A stretch of DNA of 60,116 nucleotides, taken from positions 1 through 60,116 of the forward strand of contig NZ_JXBB01000007.1 of assembly GCF_001653195.1 (NCBI RefSeq), read 5' to 3'. Shown here piece by piece: positions 7,883 through 16,291 of this stretch. The notes beneath the pieces were generated by a model that did not search any database, was not told where the DNA came from, and saw only the letters and a program-made list of their open reading frames with translations. A program made the translations under genes and the position numbers. How positions within the stretch are numbered: position 1 is the first letter of the stretch; every line of letters starts with the position of its first letter. This DNA is from Hydrogenibacillus schlegelii (lineage in GTDB: Bacteria > Bacillota > Bacilli > Thermicanales > DSM-22653).

Positions 7883-9256
7883 ATGGATCGACGCCGCTGG
7901 CTGGCGCTCACGGTGGCCGCCCTGCTCGGGGGGACGGCTTTCCCGGCGGGCGCCCTTGCGGACGACAAACCGGCGGTCGCCCTGACGGCCCTCACCCTCG
8001 ACGAGGCCGTCGAACGGGCCGTGTCGTCGAACCGGGGACTGAAGCAGCTTGAGATCGCCCTGAAAAATCTTGACCTCGGCCGGCAGGAGATTCAAAAGGC
8101 GCAGGACGGCCTCGACGATCAGCGGGCGATTTTGAACGGGCAGATCCAGGGCCTCTGGATGCAGATGAGCCAGCTGGCGAAGCTGCCGAATCCGCCGGTC
8201 CAGCAGATCGATCAGCTCGACCGGCAGATTCAGGCGCTCGAAGACCAGCGGAAGAAGCTCGAGTTTGCGGACGATCAGTTTGAAAAGCAGCTGGCCGACC
8301 TGAAGCGGCAGCGGGAAAAGCTCCTCCTGCAGCAGGCGCAGGTTGAAGAGGCGCTGGCGGCGGGCGTCAAAGAACTGTACGTCGGGCTCCTCAACCTCAA
8401 GGATCAGATCGAACTTCTCAAGGAGAAGCAGGCGCTCACCGACCGGGAGGTCGCCGCCGCCGAGGACCGGTATTCTCTGGGGCTTCTCTCCCGTTACGAC
8501 CGGGACAAAGCGGCCCGGGCGAAGGCCGACCAGGCGCTTGCGATCGCCAACGCCGAACGGGCGTGGGAAAACCTCCTCGATGCCCTTTCGGCCCTCATCG
8601 ACCGGCCCCTCGACCCGAAGGTCCGGCTTTCGGAGGTCCCCTTCCGTCCGGAGGCCGTCGAACCGGTCCCGTCTCCCGAGGCGCCGGACGAATGGATCGA
8701 TCAGACGTTTTCCGTACGCCAGGCGGCCCTCGACCTGGAGCAGGCGCGGGCCGATGAACGGTACGTCAAGCAGCAGATCGACAAGGACAACCCGACCTAC
8801 AAAGACCCGAACGACGACAGCAAAGCGACGCGGGAAAAAGAAAAAGCCGCGAACGCCGTCCGCCAGAAGGAACTGGCGCTTGCGCAGGCGCGGCAGGATG
8901 CCCGCACGTCGGTGCAAAAGTTGATGCGCTCGGTCGCCGAGGCGCGGGAGGAATTTGCACGGGCGACGGAGAAATGGAAAGAAGCGACGGTGGACGTCTC
9001 CGCCGTGCGGGTGCGGCAGGAGCTCGGACTCATCTCGTCGCTCGATGCCGCTCGGGCCGAGCTCATGACGCGGCAGGCGGCGGCGGCCATGGACCAAGCG
9101 AAGCGGTCGTACTACCTGGCCGTCGAAAAGCTCGCCGCGCTCAAGCGCGGTTACCTCGACACGAGCGGGAGCGCCCCGGCGGCTTCATCCGGAAGCGGAG
9201 GAGCGCCGGCGTCGGCGGCCGCATCCGGAGACGGCGCCGGCTCCGCCGGCCGGTGA
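7883..9256 (+). CDS. TolC-family outer-membrane-efflux-like secreted protein
   Basis: The 457-residue protein has a signal peptide (MDRRRW..., cleavage after about ALA26), then two long helical repeats of the OEP/TolC type. The first starts at LTLDEAVERAVSSN (about residues 37-60), the second near residue 275 (VRQAALDLEQARADERY). Almost the whole mature chain is coiled-coil, rich in Gln/Glu/Lys/Ala. ATG 7883 is preferred over an upstream GTG because GGGAGCGGAG precedes it and the signal peptide starts there. TolC family members occur in some Firmicutes without an outer membrane, where their role is unclear; next to an RND pump and adaptor it may complete a wall-spanning conduit (inference). 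A Ser/Ala/Gly-rich tail ends the protein. Confidence 0.82.
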   Translation: MDRRRWLALTVAALLGGTAFPAGALADDKPAVALTALTLDEAVERAVSSNRGLKQLEIALKNLDLGRQEIQKAQDGLDDQRAILNGQIQGLWMQMSQLAKLPNPPVQQIDQLDRQIQALEDQRKKLEFADDQFEKQLADLKRQREKLLLQQAQVEEALAAGVKELYVGLLNLKDQIELLKEKQALTDREVAAAEDRYSLGLLSRYDRDKAARAKADQALAIANAERAWENLLDALSALIDRPLDPKVRLSEVPFRPEAVEPVPSPEAPDEWIDQTFSVRQAALDLEQARADERYVKQQIDKDNPTYKDPNDDSKATREKEKAANAVRQKELALAQARQDARTSVQKLMRSVAEAREEFARATEKWKEATVDVSAVRVRQELGLISSLDAARAELMTRQAAAAMDQAKRSYYLAVEKLAALKRGYLDTSGSAPAASSGSGGAPASAAASGDGAGSAGR

Positions 9257-9294
9257 CGGCTCGCCGGACGCCGCCCCCTTAAAGGAGTTCCGAG

Positions 9295-12200
9295 ATGGCC
9301 CCACGACGGCATTTGCGCGTGATGCAGCGGATTCGAATTCTTTTTATCGCCGGTCTTTTGGGGGCGCTGGCCGCCGGTCCGGCGGGCATTTTTTTCGCGA
9401 TGCCGCAGGCGCTCGCCGACGCGGCAGAGCCGCCGGCCGCCCCGGCCGCCTTTTCCGTGAGCGCGGCGAAGGTTTCCGGCGACGAAGGCTCCCCACCGGA
9501 CCCTTCGGGGGCGGCGGAGGTGCCGCCGACCAAAGACGTCCTCGCCGCCCGGGGCGAGGCGCCGGCGCCGGAGGATCTCATCCCCGGCGAATGGATCGTC
9601 GCGTGGCGGACGCCGCCGGCGCCGGGCCCGGTTCCCGGGGCGCCGTATGCGGTCGTCGACGTCGACCCGGAGTCCGGAATCGGCCGCATCCGGGCGCTTC
9701 CGGGCCGGGAGGGAGACGTCGTTTCGGCCCTCGAGACCGACGCGAACGTCGTCCGCTACCAGCCGAACGGCCGGGTCCGAGTCAGCGGCGCCGGAGCCGC
9801 CCTGCCGCAGGGGCCGGCGTCCGTCCCGCCGGCGATCGAGGCGTCCGCCCTGTCGGCCTTCCATGCGTCCGCCCTTTCGGCCCTCCATACGGCCGCCCTT
9901 TCGGCCCAGTGGTACCTTGAGCGGCTTCGGGTGCCGGAGGCGCAGCGAATCGCCGACGGCCGCGGGGTGACGATCGCCGTCGTCGACACCGGCGTCGCCC
10001 TCGACCATCCGGCGTTTCGGGGCCGTCTCGAAAGCGGGGTGAACCTCCTCACCGGCGGAGCGCCGTACGACGACAACGGCCACGGCACCGCCCTCGCCGG
10101 CATCCTCGTCGGCGGCGGGCGCCTTCAGGGGATCGCGCCGGCGGCGAAGGTGCTCCCGATCAAGGCGCTCGACGCCTTCGGAAGCGGCAATTCGTACACC
10201 GTCGCCCGGGGCATCCGGGAAGCCGTCGACCGGGGGGCGAAGGTGATCGTCCTGTCGCTCACCGACCCGGTCTATTCGTTCGCCATGGAAAACGCCCTCG
10301 AGGAGGCGGAGCGGGCCGGGGTCGTCGTCGTGGCCGCCGCCGGCAACGACGGCGGCAAGGTGCCGTACCCGGCGGCCTACCCGACGGTGCTCGGCGTCGG
10401 CGCCCTCGACGAGCGGGACCGGCCGGCGCCGTTTTCCAACCGGGGCGATGCGGTCGACGTCGTCGCCTACGGCGTGAACATTTTCACCGCCCGCCCCGGC
10501 GGGTACGACGCCTACTCCGGGACGTCGATGGCGGCGCCGCAGGCCGCCGGCGTGGCGGCGCTTCTCATCTCGAAAAAGCCCGGCCCGGCGGAAGCCGTGC
10601 GGGATCAGCTCCGGACGACGGCGTCTCCGATCCCCGGCGCGCCGCGGCCGTCCGTCGGCTTCGGCCGCGTCGATGCGTATGCGGCGCTTTCGACGTGGCA
10701 GGGCGGGCCCGTCACGCCCTACGGGGGCAACACGGCGCCGGACCGGGCGGCGCCGCTTCCGCTGGACAAAACGGTCGGCATCGCCGTCCCGCCCGGCGGG
10801 TCGGTCTATTTTGCCCTCGACGCCCCGTATGCGGGGAGCGTTTCGCTCACGGCGTCGGGGCTCTCCGTGCCGCTCACCGTGGCCACGGTGGATGCGAAAG
10901 GGCAGGCGCAAAAGACGATGCGCCTTGCGGAGGGCGGGAGCACGAGCGTTGCCGTGCCGAAGGGCCGGACGGTCCTCCGCCTGACGAATGGTGATAAGGC
11001 GGCGGCCCGGTTCACCCTCCGGGCGAGCTTTACGATCTACACGGCGCCGTACGGGGACAACGGCTCGCCGGCCAGGGCGTATCCGATCGATCTGTTCGAA
11101 AGGACGGGGCTCGTCGGGACGCTCCCCCGGGCCGGGGATGAGGCCTGGTTCCGCCTGGAGTTTCCGGAGGACGGCCGGCTTACGGTGCGGGCGGAGACGA
11201 ACGATCCGGCCCTCGACCTCGTGCTCATGCTCCAGGACGATCGCGCGACGCGGGTCATCGACGACAACGGGCCCTACAACGGCCGGCTGGATGAAGAAGC
11301 GGAAGTGCCGGTGAAGGGCGGTTCGGTCCTCAAGGTCGGGGTGCGGAACTTTTACCGCGCCGGCGTGAACGCCGAGTACCGCCTCTCCTTCGACTACCGG
11401 CCGGCCGCCACCGTAGCGGCCGCTCGTCCGGATACGCTTCCCAAGTCGAGGGCCCTTTTCTTCGGGAAGCCCGCCTTCGGCGTGGTGCCGCGGGCGGACC
11501 GGGCGGAGCATTACCACGTCTACCTCGACCGACCGGGGTTCGTGCGGGTGGACGTCCGCGGGTTTCCGCCGGGCACGGGCGGGGCGCTGGAAGCGCTGGA
11601 CGGAAAGGGGGGCCTGATCGAGCGGGTGCGCCTCCCGGCCGGTCCGGACGAGAGGCGCCTGACGCACGTCTTCATGCTCCCGGCGGGGCTCAGTTATCTC
11701 CGGCTTACGGCGGAGCGGCCCTTTACCGATCGCTTCTATGTCCTCCGGGCGACGGCGGCGGACGGGCCGTTCGTCGACATGGCGTCTCACTGGGCGCGGG
11801 AGGCGCTTTCCGCGCTCAAGGCCCGGGGGGCGGTGGCGGGCTATCCGGACGGGACGTTTCGTCCGGATCGGTCCATCACCCGGGCGGAATTCGTCGCGCT
11901 CCTCGCCGGCCGGCTTGGGCTTCCGGCGGCTCGGGCGCCGCTTCCGACGTTTGTCGACCTCCCGGCCGGGCACTGGGCCGCCGACGCGCTCCGGCGGGCG
12001 GCGGCCGCGGGGTGGCTTTCGGGCTATCCCGACGGCGGCATCCGGCCGGATCGGCCGATCACGCGGGCGGAGATGGCGGCGATCCTCCGGCAGGCGCTTC
12101 GCACGTCTCCCGTTCCCGGCCTCGACCCGGACGTCACGACGGATGCGGCGGCCGAAGCGTTCCGGGACGTGCCCCCGACGCACTGGGCGCTTCCGGCGCT

Positions 12201-12315
12201 CAGCCTCTTCGTCGAGGCGAAGCGGATGAGCGGCTATCCGGACGGGACGCTCCGGCCGGACGGGACGGCGACCCGCGCCGAAGCGGCGGCGATGATGGCG
12301 AAGCTCTGGCCGTAG
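9295..12315 (+). CDS. S8 subtilisin-family serine protease with three SLH domains
   Basis: The 1006-residue exported protease starts at ATG 9295 after AAAGGAG. A signal/TM segment lies near residues 10-40 and an inhibitor-I9-like propeptide region at about 97-165. The catalytic triad is Asp231 (VVDTGV), His263 (NGHGTA) and Ser411 (SGTSMAAP), with oxyanion Asn351 (AAGND). Downstream are beta-rich PPC-like segments (about 580-690), then three S-layer homology repeats (about 826-880, 886-940, 955-1006), each with HWA...GYPDG...RP...TRAE. The SLH repeats would anchor it to pyruvylated wall polymer, so it acts at the cell surface. It begins 38 bp after the TolC-like gene with no terminator, so it may belong to the same transcript. 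Confidence 0.95.
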   Translation: MAPRRHLRVMQRIRILFIAGLLGALAAGPAGIFFAMPQALADAAEPPAAPAAFSVSAAKVSGDEGSPPDPSGAAEVPPTKDVLAARGEAPAPEDLIPGEWIVAWRTPPAPGPVPGAPYAVVDVDPESGIGRIRALPGREGDVVSALETDANVVRYQPNGRVRVSGAGAALPQGPASVPPAIEASALSAFHASALSALHTAALSAQWYLERLRVPEAQRIADGRGVTIAVVDTGVALDHPAFRGRLESGVNLLTGGAPYDDNGHGTALAGILVGGGRLQGIAPAAKVLPIKALDAFGSGNSYTVARGIREAVDRGAKVIVLSLTDPVYSFAMENALEEAERAGVVVVAAAGNDGGKVPYPAAYPTVLGVGALDERDRPAPFSNRGDAVDVVAYGVNIFTARPGGYDAYSGTSMAAPQAAGVAALLISKKPGPAEAVRDQLRTTASPIPGAPRPSVGFGRVDAYAALSTWQGGPVTPYGGNTAPDRAAPLPLDKTVGIAVPPGGSVYFALDAPYAGSVSLTASGLSVPLTVATVDAKGQAQKTMRLAEGGSTSVAVPKGRTVLRLTNGDKAAARFTLRASFTIYTAPYGDNGSPARAYPIDLFERTGLVGTLPRAGDEAWFRLEFPEDGRLTVRAETNDPALDLVLMLQDDRATRVIDDNGPYNGRLDEEAEVPVKGGSVLKVGVRNFYRAGVNAEYRLSFDYRPAATVAAARPDTLPKSRALFFGKPAFGVVPRADRAEHYHVYLDRPGFVRVDVRGFPPGTGGALEALDGKGGLIERVRLPAGPDERRLTHVFMLPAGLSYLRLTAERPFTDRFYVLRATAADGPFVDMASHWAREALSALKARGAVAGYPDGTFRPDRSITRAEFVALLAGRLGLPAARAPLPTFVDLPAGHWAADALRRAAAAGWLSGYPDGGIRPDRPITRAEMAAILRQALRTSPVPGLDPDVTTDAAAEAFRDVPPTHWALPALSLFVEAKRMSGYPDGTLRPDGTATRAEAAAMMAKLWP

Positions 12316-12398
12316 CGGCGAGGCGCAGCGGCGAGGCGTAGGGGCGAGGCGTCAAAGCGATGCGACGTCCTTCCCTAGAAAAGGTGCCGCACACCCGG

Positions 12399-12404
12399 TA
12401 CAAT
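12399..12404 (+). promoter_or_regulatory. Probable -10 element (TACAAT)
   Basis: TACAAT lies 119 bp upstream of the gene at 12523; a good -35 was not seen. The 207-bp spacer also holds three near copies of GGCGAGGCG at its start. Confidence 0.4.
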
Positions 12405-12522
12405 GAAAAAGGCGAAGCGGGCTAAGGTCGCGTGCCGACGCCCCTCGTCCTTCGACGGCGGGGGCGTTCGAGGGTGAAGCGGAGAGCACGACGGCGAAAA
12501 GCGGCGGAAGGGTGACGGACGG

Positions 12523-13101
12523 ATGACGATGCGAACGCGGCTTCGGGCGCTCGGGGCGGGACTTCTCCTGATCGGCGTCGCCTCGTTGGCATACGCCGAC
12601 GCGAACGCCGGCATCCCCGGCTCGGCGGACGATCCGCTCGTGACGAAAAGCTACGTGGACGAGAAGCTCGAGGCGCTTCGGGCGGAGCTGCGGGGGACGG
12701 CGCCTTCTTCCGGCGCCGGGTCGAACGCGCCGGCCGGCGCGCCGACTTCCGGGAGCGGCTCGGGAAGCGGAAGCTCCGGCGCTTCGGGCGGGGGCGCCGC
12801 GGCCACGGCGATGCCGTACCAGGTGCTCGCCCTCAAGCCGGGGGACATCCTCCGCGGCGGAAGCGGGACGATGCTCATCGTCCGGACGGGGAAGGCGCTC
12901 GCCATCGGCAATGCCGGCGGCAACGGCCTGTCGGACGTGACGGCCGGGATCGACGTCAAGGACGGCCAGCCGGTCAAATACGACCATCTGCTCGTCGTGC
13001 CGTCGAAGGACGGCCGGGGCATCCGGGTCGTCGGCGACGCGACGTGCTACGTCACCGTCTGGGGGCCGTATGAGATCGTTCGCGGCGGGTCGGGGCGCTG
13101 A
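12523..13101 (+). CDS. Secreted protein of unknown function
   Basis: 192 residues. A signal peptide (about 1-26, ending SLAYADA) is followed by DDPLVTKSYVDEKL and a short coiled-coil, as seen in several uncharacterised exported Firmicutes proteins. A Gly/Ser/Ala-rich linker covers about 65-95, and the C-terminal 95-residue domain is probably beta-rich (PGDILRGGSGTMLIVRTGKALAI). A single Cys sits near the C-terminus. GGAAGGGTGA precedes ATG 12523. It has its own promoter-like -10 and is followed by a tandem repeat. I do not recognise the family of the C-terminal domain. Confidence 0.75.
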   Translation: MTMRTRLRALGAGLLLIGVASLAYADANAGIPGSADDPLVTKSYVDEKLEALRAELRGTAPSSGAGSNAPAGAPTSGSGSGSGSSGASGGGAAATAMPYQVLALKPGDILRGGSGTMLIVRTGKALAIGNAGGNGLSDVTAGIDVKDGQPVKYDHLLVVPSKDGRGIRVVGDATCYVTVWGPYEIVRGGSGR

Positions 13102-13165
13102 GCGGGCGCATAAGCGGCGATCGAGCGGCGTCGAGCGGGCGCATGAACGACGATCGGGCGGCGCC
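13100..13165. repeat. Two tandem 33-bp repeats
   Basis: Copies at 13100-13132 and 13133-13165 share GAGCGGGCGCAT and GATCG(A/G)GCGGCG blocks. The first overlaps the stop codon of the upstream gene. Confidence 0.6.
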
Positions 13166-13297
13166 GGGCGGTTTTACGGAAACCCCCGGCGAAAGCCCCG
13201 GAATTCATGCCGGGGAGGCGGTCCGGGGCTCGGCGCCGGGACAGGCCCGTGAAGACGCCGGCGCCGCAAGAAACCGCAAGAAACCGGGTGAAGACGC

Positions 13298-14968
13298 GTG
13301 GCGCTCATGAAGCGATGGGCCGACCGGCTGATCGTCGCCGGCCTGGCCGCCTTCGGGCTTGCGGCGATCGTCGGGACGGTGCGGCACTTCGGCGGCATCG
13401 TCGCCCTGGGCGGGGCGGCGCCGGCCGCCGGCGGAGCGGCCGCGGCCGGCGCCGGGTTCTGGCTCATTTGGCGAATGAGCCGCCTTCCGGCCCGCTTCGT
13501 CGTCCCGGCGGCGATGCTCATCGCCTTTGGCCTTCGGGCGGTCTGGATCGCGACGGTGCCGACGGCGCCGGTGTCCGATTTCCGAACGATGGCGGAAGCG
13601 GCGCGGGCGGTGGCGGGAGGCGACGTCGGTCCGCTTCGTTCGGAGTATTTTCAATTGTGGACGTACCAGGTCCCGTTCGTCCTGGGCGAGGCGGCGCTTT
13701 TTCGTCTGTTCGGGCCGGATCTCGCCGTTTTGAAGTGGGCCAACGCCGTCGTCCTGGCCCTCCTTCCGGCCGTCGGCTACGCCCTCGGCCGCTCGGCCGC
13801 CGGCGGCGGGCGGTCCTTCGGCGCCGGGCAAACGCGCCGGGCGGGCGGCGCGCCGGCGGGGCCTCCGGCAGACGGCACGGCGGAAGCCGGCGCTCCGGAG
13901 CCCGGATCTCGAGACGGTGGGGTCGATGCGCCGGAAGTCGGAGGGACGGATCCCGGACCCCGGCACGGTGCGGTCGGCGCGGCGGGAGCCGGGGCGACGG
14001 AGGCCGAACCTCGGGACGGCGCGGCGGAAGCGGAAGCGGCGGAGACGGCGGGCAAGCTGGCGGCGCTTCTTTTGGCCGTCTACCCGTCGACGGTGATGAT
14101 GGCGAGCGTGCTTACGAATCAGCACCTGGCGGCGCTTTTGGCGTACGGGGGGCTGTTCGTCTGGGGGCGGGCGCTTCGGCGCTTAAGCGGCGGAAAGGGA
14201 GGTCGCGCCCTCATGCTGACGGGAGCGGCGGGGGCGCTTTTGGCCGCCGGCGATCTCGTCCGGCCGATCGGGATCGTCTTCGTCGCCGCCGCCGTGACGG
14301 GCGCCCTTCTATTCGCCGGCGAGCGACCGAGGCTGTCCGGAAAAGAAGGTCGCGCCCGATTCGGTTTTTTCGGGCGGCTCGGTCTTGCCCTCGGGCTTGT
14401 CGCCGTCTTTTTCGCCGGGCGCACCGCCGTTTCGGTCGTCCTCGTCACGACCGGCGTGACCGACCGACCCCTCGGCAATCACGAGCCGCTCTGGAAGTTC
14501 GTCGCGGGTCTCAACCGGGAGACGATCGGGCACTTTTCCCGGGCGGATTACGAGGCGGTGATGGGCCTTCCGGCCGGCGAGGCCCGGTCGGCCTTCGAGC
14601 GGGCGCTCATTGCCGAGCGGCTTCGGGCGCCGGGGCTGGGGGCGTTTTTCATGGAGAAGGCGGCGTATCTGTGGGGGTTTCCCGATCAGGCGCCGATCTG
14701 GAGCGGCTGGGCGCCGCCGAAGCCGGTGCTGGCGGCGGCGCTCGCCTTCGAGCGGGTCCTCTTTCTCCTTGCGGTCCTTGGGCTCTCGGCGTTCGGTCGC
14801 CTGCGGCGACCGGAGATCGGCCCGGGAGGGGCCGTCCTCGCCCTCTTTCTCCTCGGCTATGCGGCGGCGCACCTCGTGATCGAAATCCAGGTGCGCTACC
14901 GCTACGACGCGCTCCCGGCGCTCCTTGCCCTCGGGGCCGTCGGGTGGACGAAGCGCCGGCGAAAGTGA
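13298..14968 (+). CDS. Polytopic membrane glycosyltransferase (GT39/ArnT-like)
   Basis: 556 residues with about ten predicted TM helices. The first luminal loop after TM2-3 contains SDFRTM and later EYFQLWTYQVPF, which resembles the acidic-residue loop and layout of GT39 (protein O-mannosyltransferase/ArnT-type) enzymes that use polyprenyl-phosphate sugars. A hydrophilic, low-complexity insertion of about 80 residues (nt 13800-14045), built from roughly 17-residue imperfect repeats, separates two TM blocks. The start is uncertain: GTG 13298 or ATG 13307, with no strong Shine-Dalgarno. A role in glycosylating surface protein or wall polymer fits the neighbours but is not shown. Confidence 0.65.
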   Translation: MALMKRWADRLIVAGLAAFGLAAIVGTVRHFGGIVALGGAAPAAGGAAAAGAGFWLIWRMSRLPARFVVPAAMLIAFGLRAVWIATVPTAPVSDFRTMAEAARAVAGGDVGPLRSEYFQLWTYQVPFVLGEAALFRLFGPDLAVLKWANAVVLALLPAVGYALGRSAAGGGRSFGAGQTRRAGGAPAGPPADGTAEAGAPEPGSRDGGVDAPEVGGTDPGPRHGAVGAAGAGATEAEPRDGAAEAEAAETAGKLAALLLAVYPSTVMMASVLTNQHLAALLAYGGLFVWGRALRRLSGGKGGRALMLTGAAGALLAAGDLVRPIGIVFVAAAVTGALLFAGERPRLSGKEGRARFGFFGRLGLALGLVAVFFAGRTAVSVVLVTTGVTDRPLGNHEPLWKFVAGLNRETIGHFSRADYEAVMGLPAGEARSAFERALIAERLRAPGLGAFFMEKAAYLWGFPDQAPIWSGWAPPKPVLAAALAFERVLFLLAVLGLSAFGRLRRPEIGPGGAVLALFLLGYAAAHLVIEIQVRYRYDALPALLALGAVGWTKRRRK

Positions 14969-15034
14969 CGTTCGCCGGCCCCAAAAAGCGAAACGGCTCG
15001 AAGAAGCCAAAACGCGTTGGAGGAGCGAGGGGCA

Positions 15035-16003
15035 ATGCTCGAATCCGGTCGGGGGCCCGGTCGACGAAAGAGGAGAAAATGGGCGGTCTTGCTCGCGCCG
15101 GTCGTCCTGATCTTGCCGTGCTGGATTTTGGGACCGCCGGCCGCGGCGGGTTTTTCCGGCGCTCCGCCTTCCGGCGGGGATGCTCACTCTGTCTACTATC
15201 AAGATAAAGTCGCGGTGCTCATGTTTCATCACCTCGACGAGACGTTCCGTTCCCCAGTCACCATCACGCCGCGGCAATTTGAAGACGATCTGGCCATGCT
15301 CAAAGCCAAAGGCTACCATGTGATCTCGATGGAACAATTTCGAGCGTGGCTGGAAGGGAAGGCTCCGGTGCCGCCGAACGCCGTTTTGCTGACGTTTGAT
15401 GACGGCTACGACAGTTTTCGGACGATCGCCGTTCCGCGTTTAAAAAAATACGGGATGACGGCCACTAATTTTCTGATCGTGAGCTTTGCAGAGCGGCCAC
15501 GCCGTTCGGCGGCTTTATCGTATCTGGATTGGCAGGCAATTGAAAATTTGTATCGAGAGGGTTTTGATTTTTACTCTCATACGTACAACATGCATGATTT
15601 GGTCATGGTGCGAGGATGTCCACACCCTTGCGGCAGTGCCCTGACACACCGGCTTTATTTAAGCGATCGTCATCGGATGGAGACGACCCAAGCGTATCGC
15701 CGGCGGATTCAAGAAGACCTGTTCGCGGCCAAGCAGGCGCTGGAACAGCACCTGAGCGCGGGCGAAAGGCGCCATGAAGAGCGCTTTTTCGCCTATCCGT
15801 ACGGCGAAACGAACGCGGATGTGGTGGCGGTGCTTAAAGAGCTGGGATACCGCTGGATGTTTACGACAAGGCCCGGTCTCGTCACGCGGACGTCCGATCC
15901 GGTCCGCCTGCCGCGGATCAACGCCGGAGCGCCGGACATCACCGCCGAAAAACTGGAGCAGCGCCTTCGGTCGCTGGCCGGGCGGCATCCGGCGCTGCCT
16001 TGA
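15035..16003 (+). CDS. Polysaccharide deacetylase (NodB domain, IcaB/PgaB-like), exported
   Basis: CE4-family metal-dependent deacetylase, likely acting on N-acetylglucosamine polymers outside the membrane. ATG 15035 is chosen because GGAGGAG ends 9 bp upstream; an in-frame TTG at 15017 overlaps that site. Residues 1-45 form a signal/anchor segment. NodB motif 1 is TFDDGYD (Asp122-Asp123) and motif 2 is HTYNMH (His182, His187); FAYPYGE and a C-terminal RLPRIN segment complete the fold. The stretch 15190-15800 has clearly lower G+C and different codon use from its neighbours, a sign of possible recent acquisition. Confidence 0.9.
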   Translation: MLESGRGPGRRKRRKWAVLLAPVVLILPCWILGPPAAAGFSGAPPSGGDAHSVYYQDKVAVLMFHHLDETFRSPVTITPRQFEDDLAMLKAKGYHVISMEQFRAWLEGKAPVPPNAVLLTFDDGYDSFRTIAVPRLKKYGMTATNFLIVSFAERPRRSAALSYLDWQAIENLYREGFDFYSHTYNMHDLVMVRGCPHPCGSALTHRLYLSDRHRMETTQAYRRRIQEDLFAAKQALEQHLSAGERRHEERFFAYPYGETNADVVAVLKELGYRWMFTTRPGLVTRTSDPVRLPRINAGAPDITAEKLEQRLRSLAGRHPALP

Positions 16004-16028
16004 CAGGCGTTCGGGGGTAGGATACAAT
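16000..16028 (+). promoter_or_regulatory. Strong sigma-A promoter upstream of metK
   Basis: A perfect TTGACA (16000-16005) and TACAAT (16023-16028) are 17 bp apart. The -35 overlaps the stop codon region of the deacetylase gene. The predicted start is near 16035. Confidence 0.88.
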
Positions 16029-16034
16029 CTCTAG

Positions 16035-16105
16035 ACAGTTATGGCGCCGGAGACACGCGGACGAAGCTGCGCCTTTTCCTCTGTGGCCGGGGGAAGGCGC
16101 TTTTT
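16035..16105 (+). ncRNA. Terminator-ended leader RNA of metK: attenuator or small RNA
   Basis: The RNA from the strong promoter would run about 70 nt into an intrinsic terminator: GCGCCTT (16069-16075) pairs with AAGGCGC (16094-16100), followed by TTTTT (16101-16105). An upstream GGCGC (16043-16047) can pair instead with GCGCC (16069-16073), which would block the terminator; this is attenuator geometry. The SAM-I and SMK hallmark sequences are not present. metK begins 186 bp further on. Whether this is a metK control element or an independent small RNA cannot be decided from sequence. Confidence 0.5.
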
Positions 16106-16291
16106 CGTTCGTTTGGGTGCCTGATCGTCGCGGGTTTTGTCGGCTGCGCCCCTTGGAGCGTTGCGCTGCGGCTTTTGGAGCGTTGCGTTTCGCTTTTTGA
16201 AGCGTGTCAGCGAGCACCGCGTTCTCGCCCGGGCCGGCCTTTCGAGCCGGAGCCGCGTCGGTTTTTCAATCCGCAGAAGGGAGGCCCCGTC

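Noticed and set aside
7365-8052. Overlapping plus-strand frames at the end of the TetR gene and start of the TolC-like gene
   Set aside because: Arg/Gly/Pro-rich shadows with no motif; they cross the spacer only by G+C bias.
9151-12183. Minus-strand open frame of about 1000 codons opposite the subtilase gene
   Set aside because: Arg/Gly-rich antisense shadow; the plus strand has catalytic triad, SLH repeats and ribosome-binding site.
16029-16291. SAM-I or SMK riboswitch before metK
   Set aside because: Core conserved sequences and junctions are not there; only a terminator-bearing leader can be supported.
16175-16291. Upstream extension of MetK
   Set aside because: No similarity to the MetK N-terminus, which starts at [25 protein letters not shown] supports ATG 16292.
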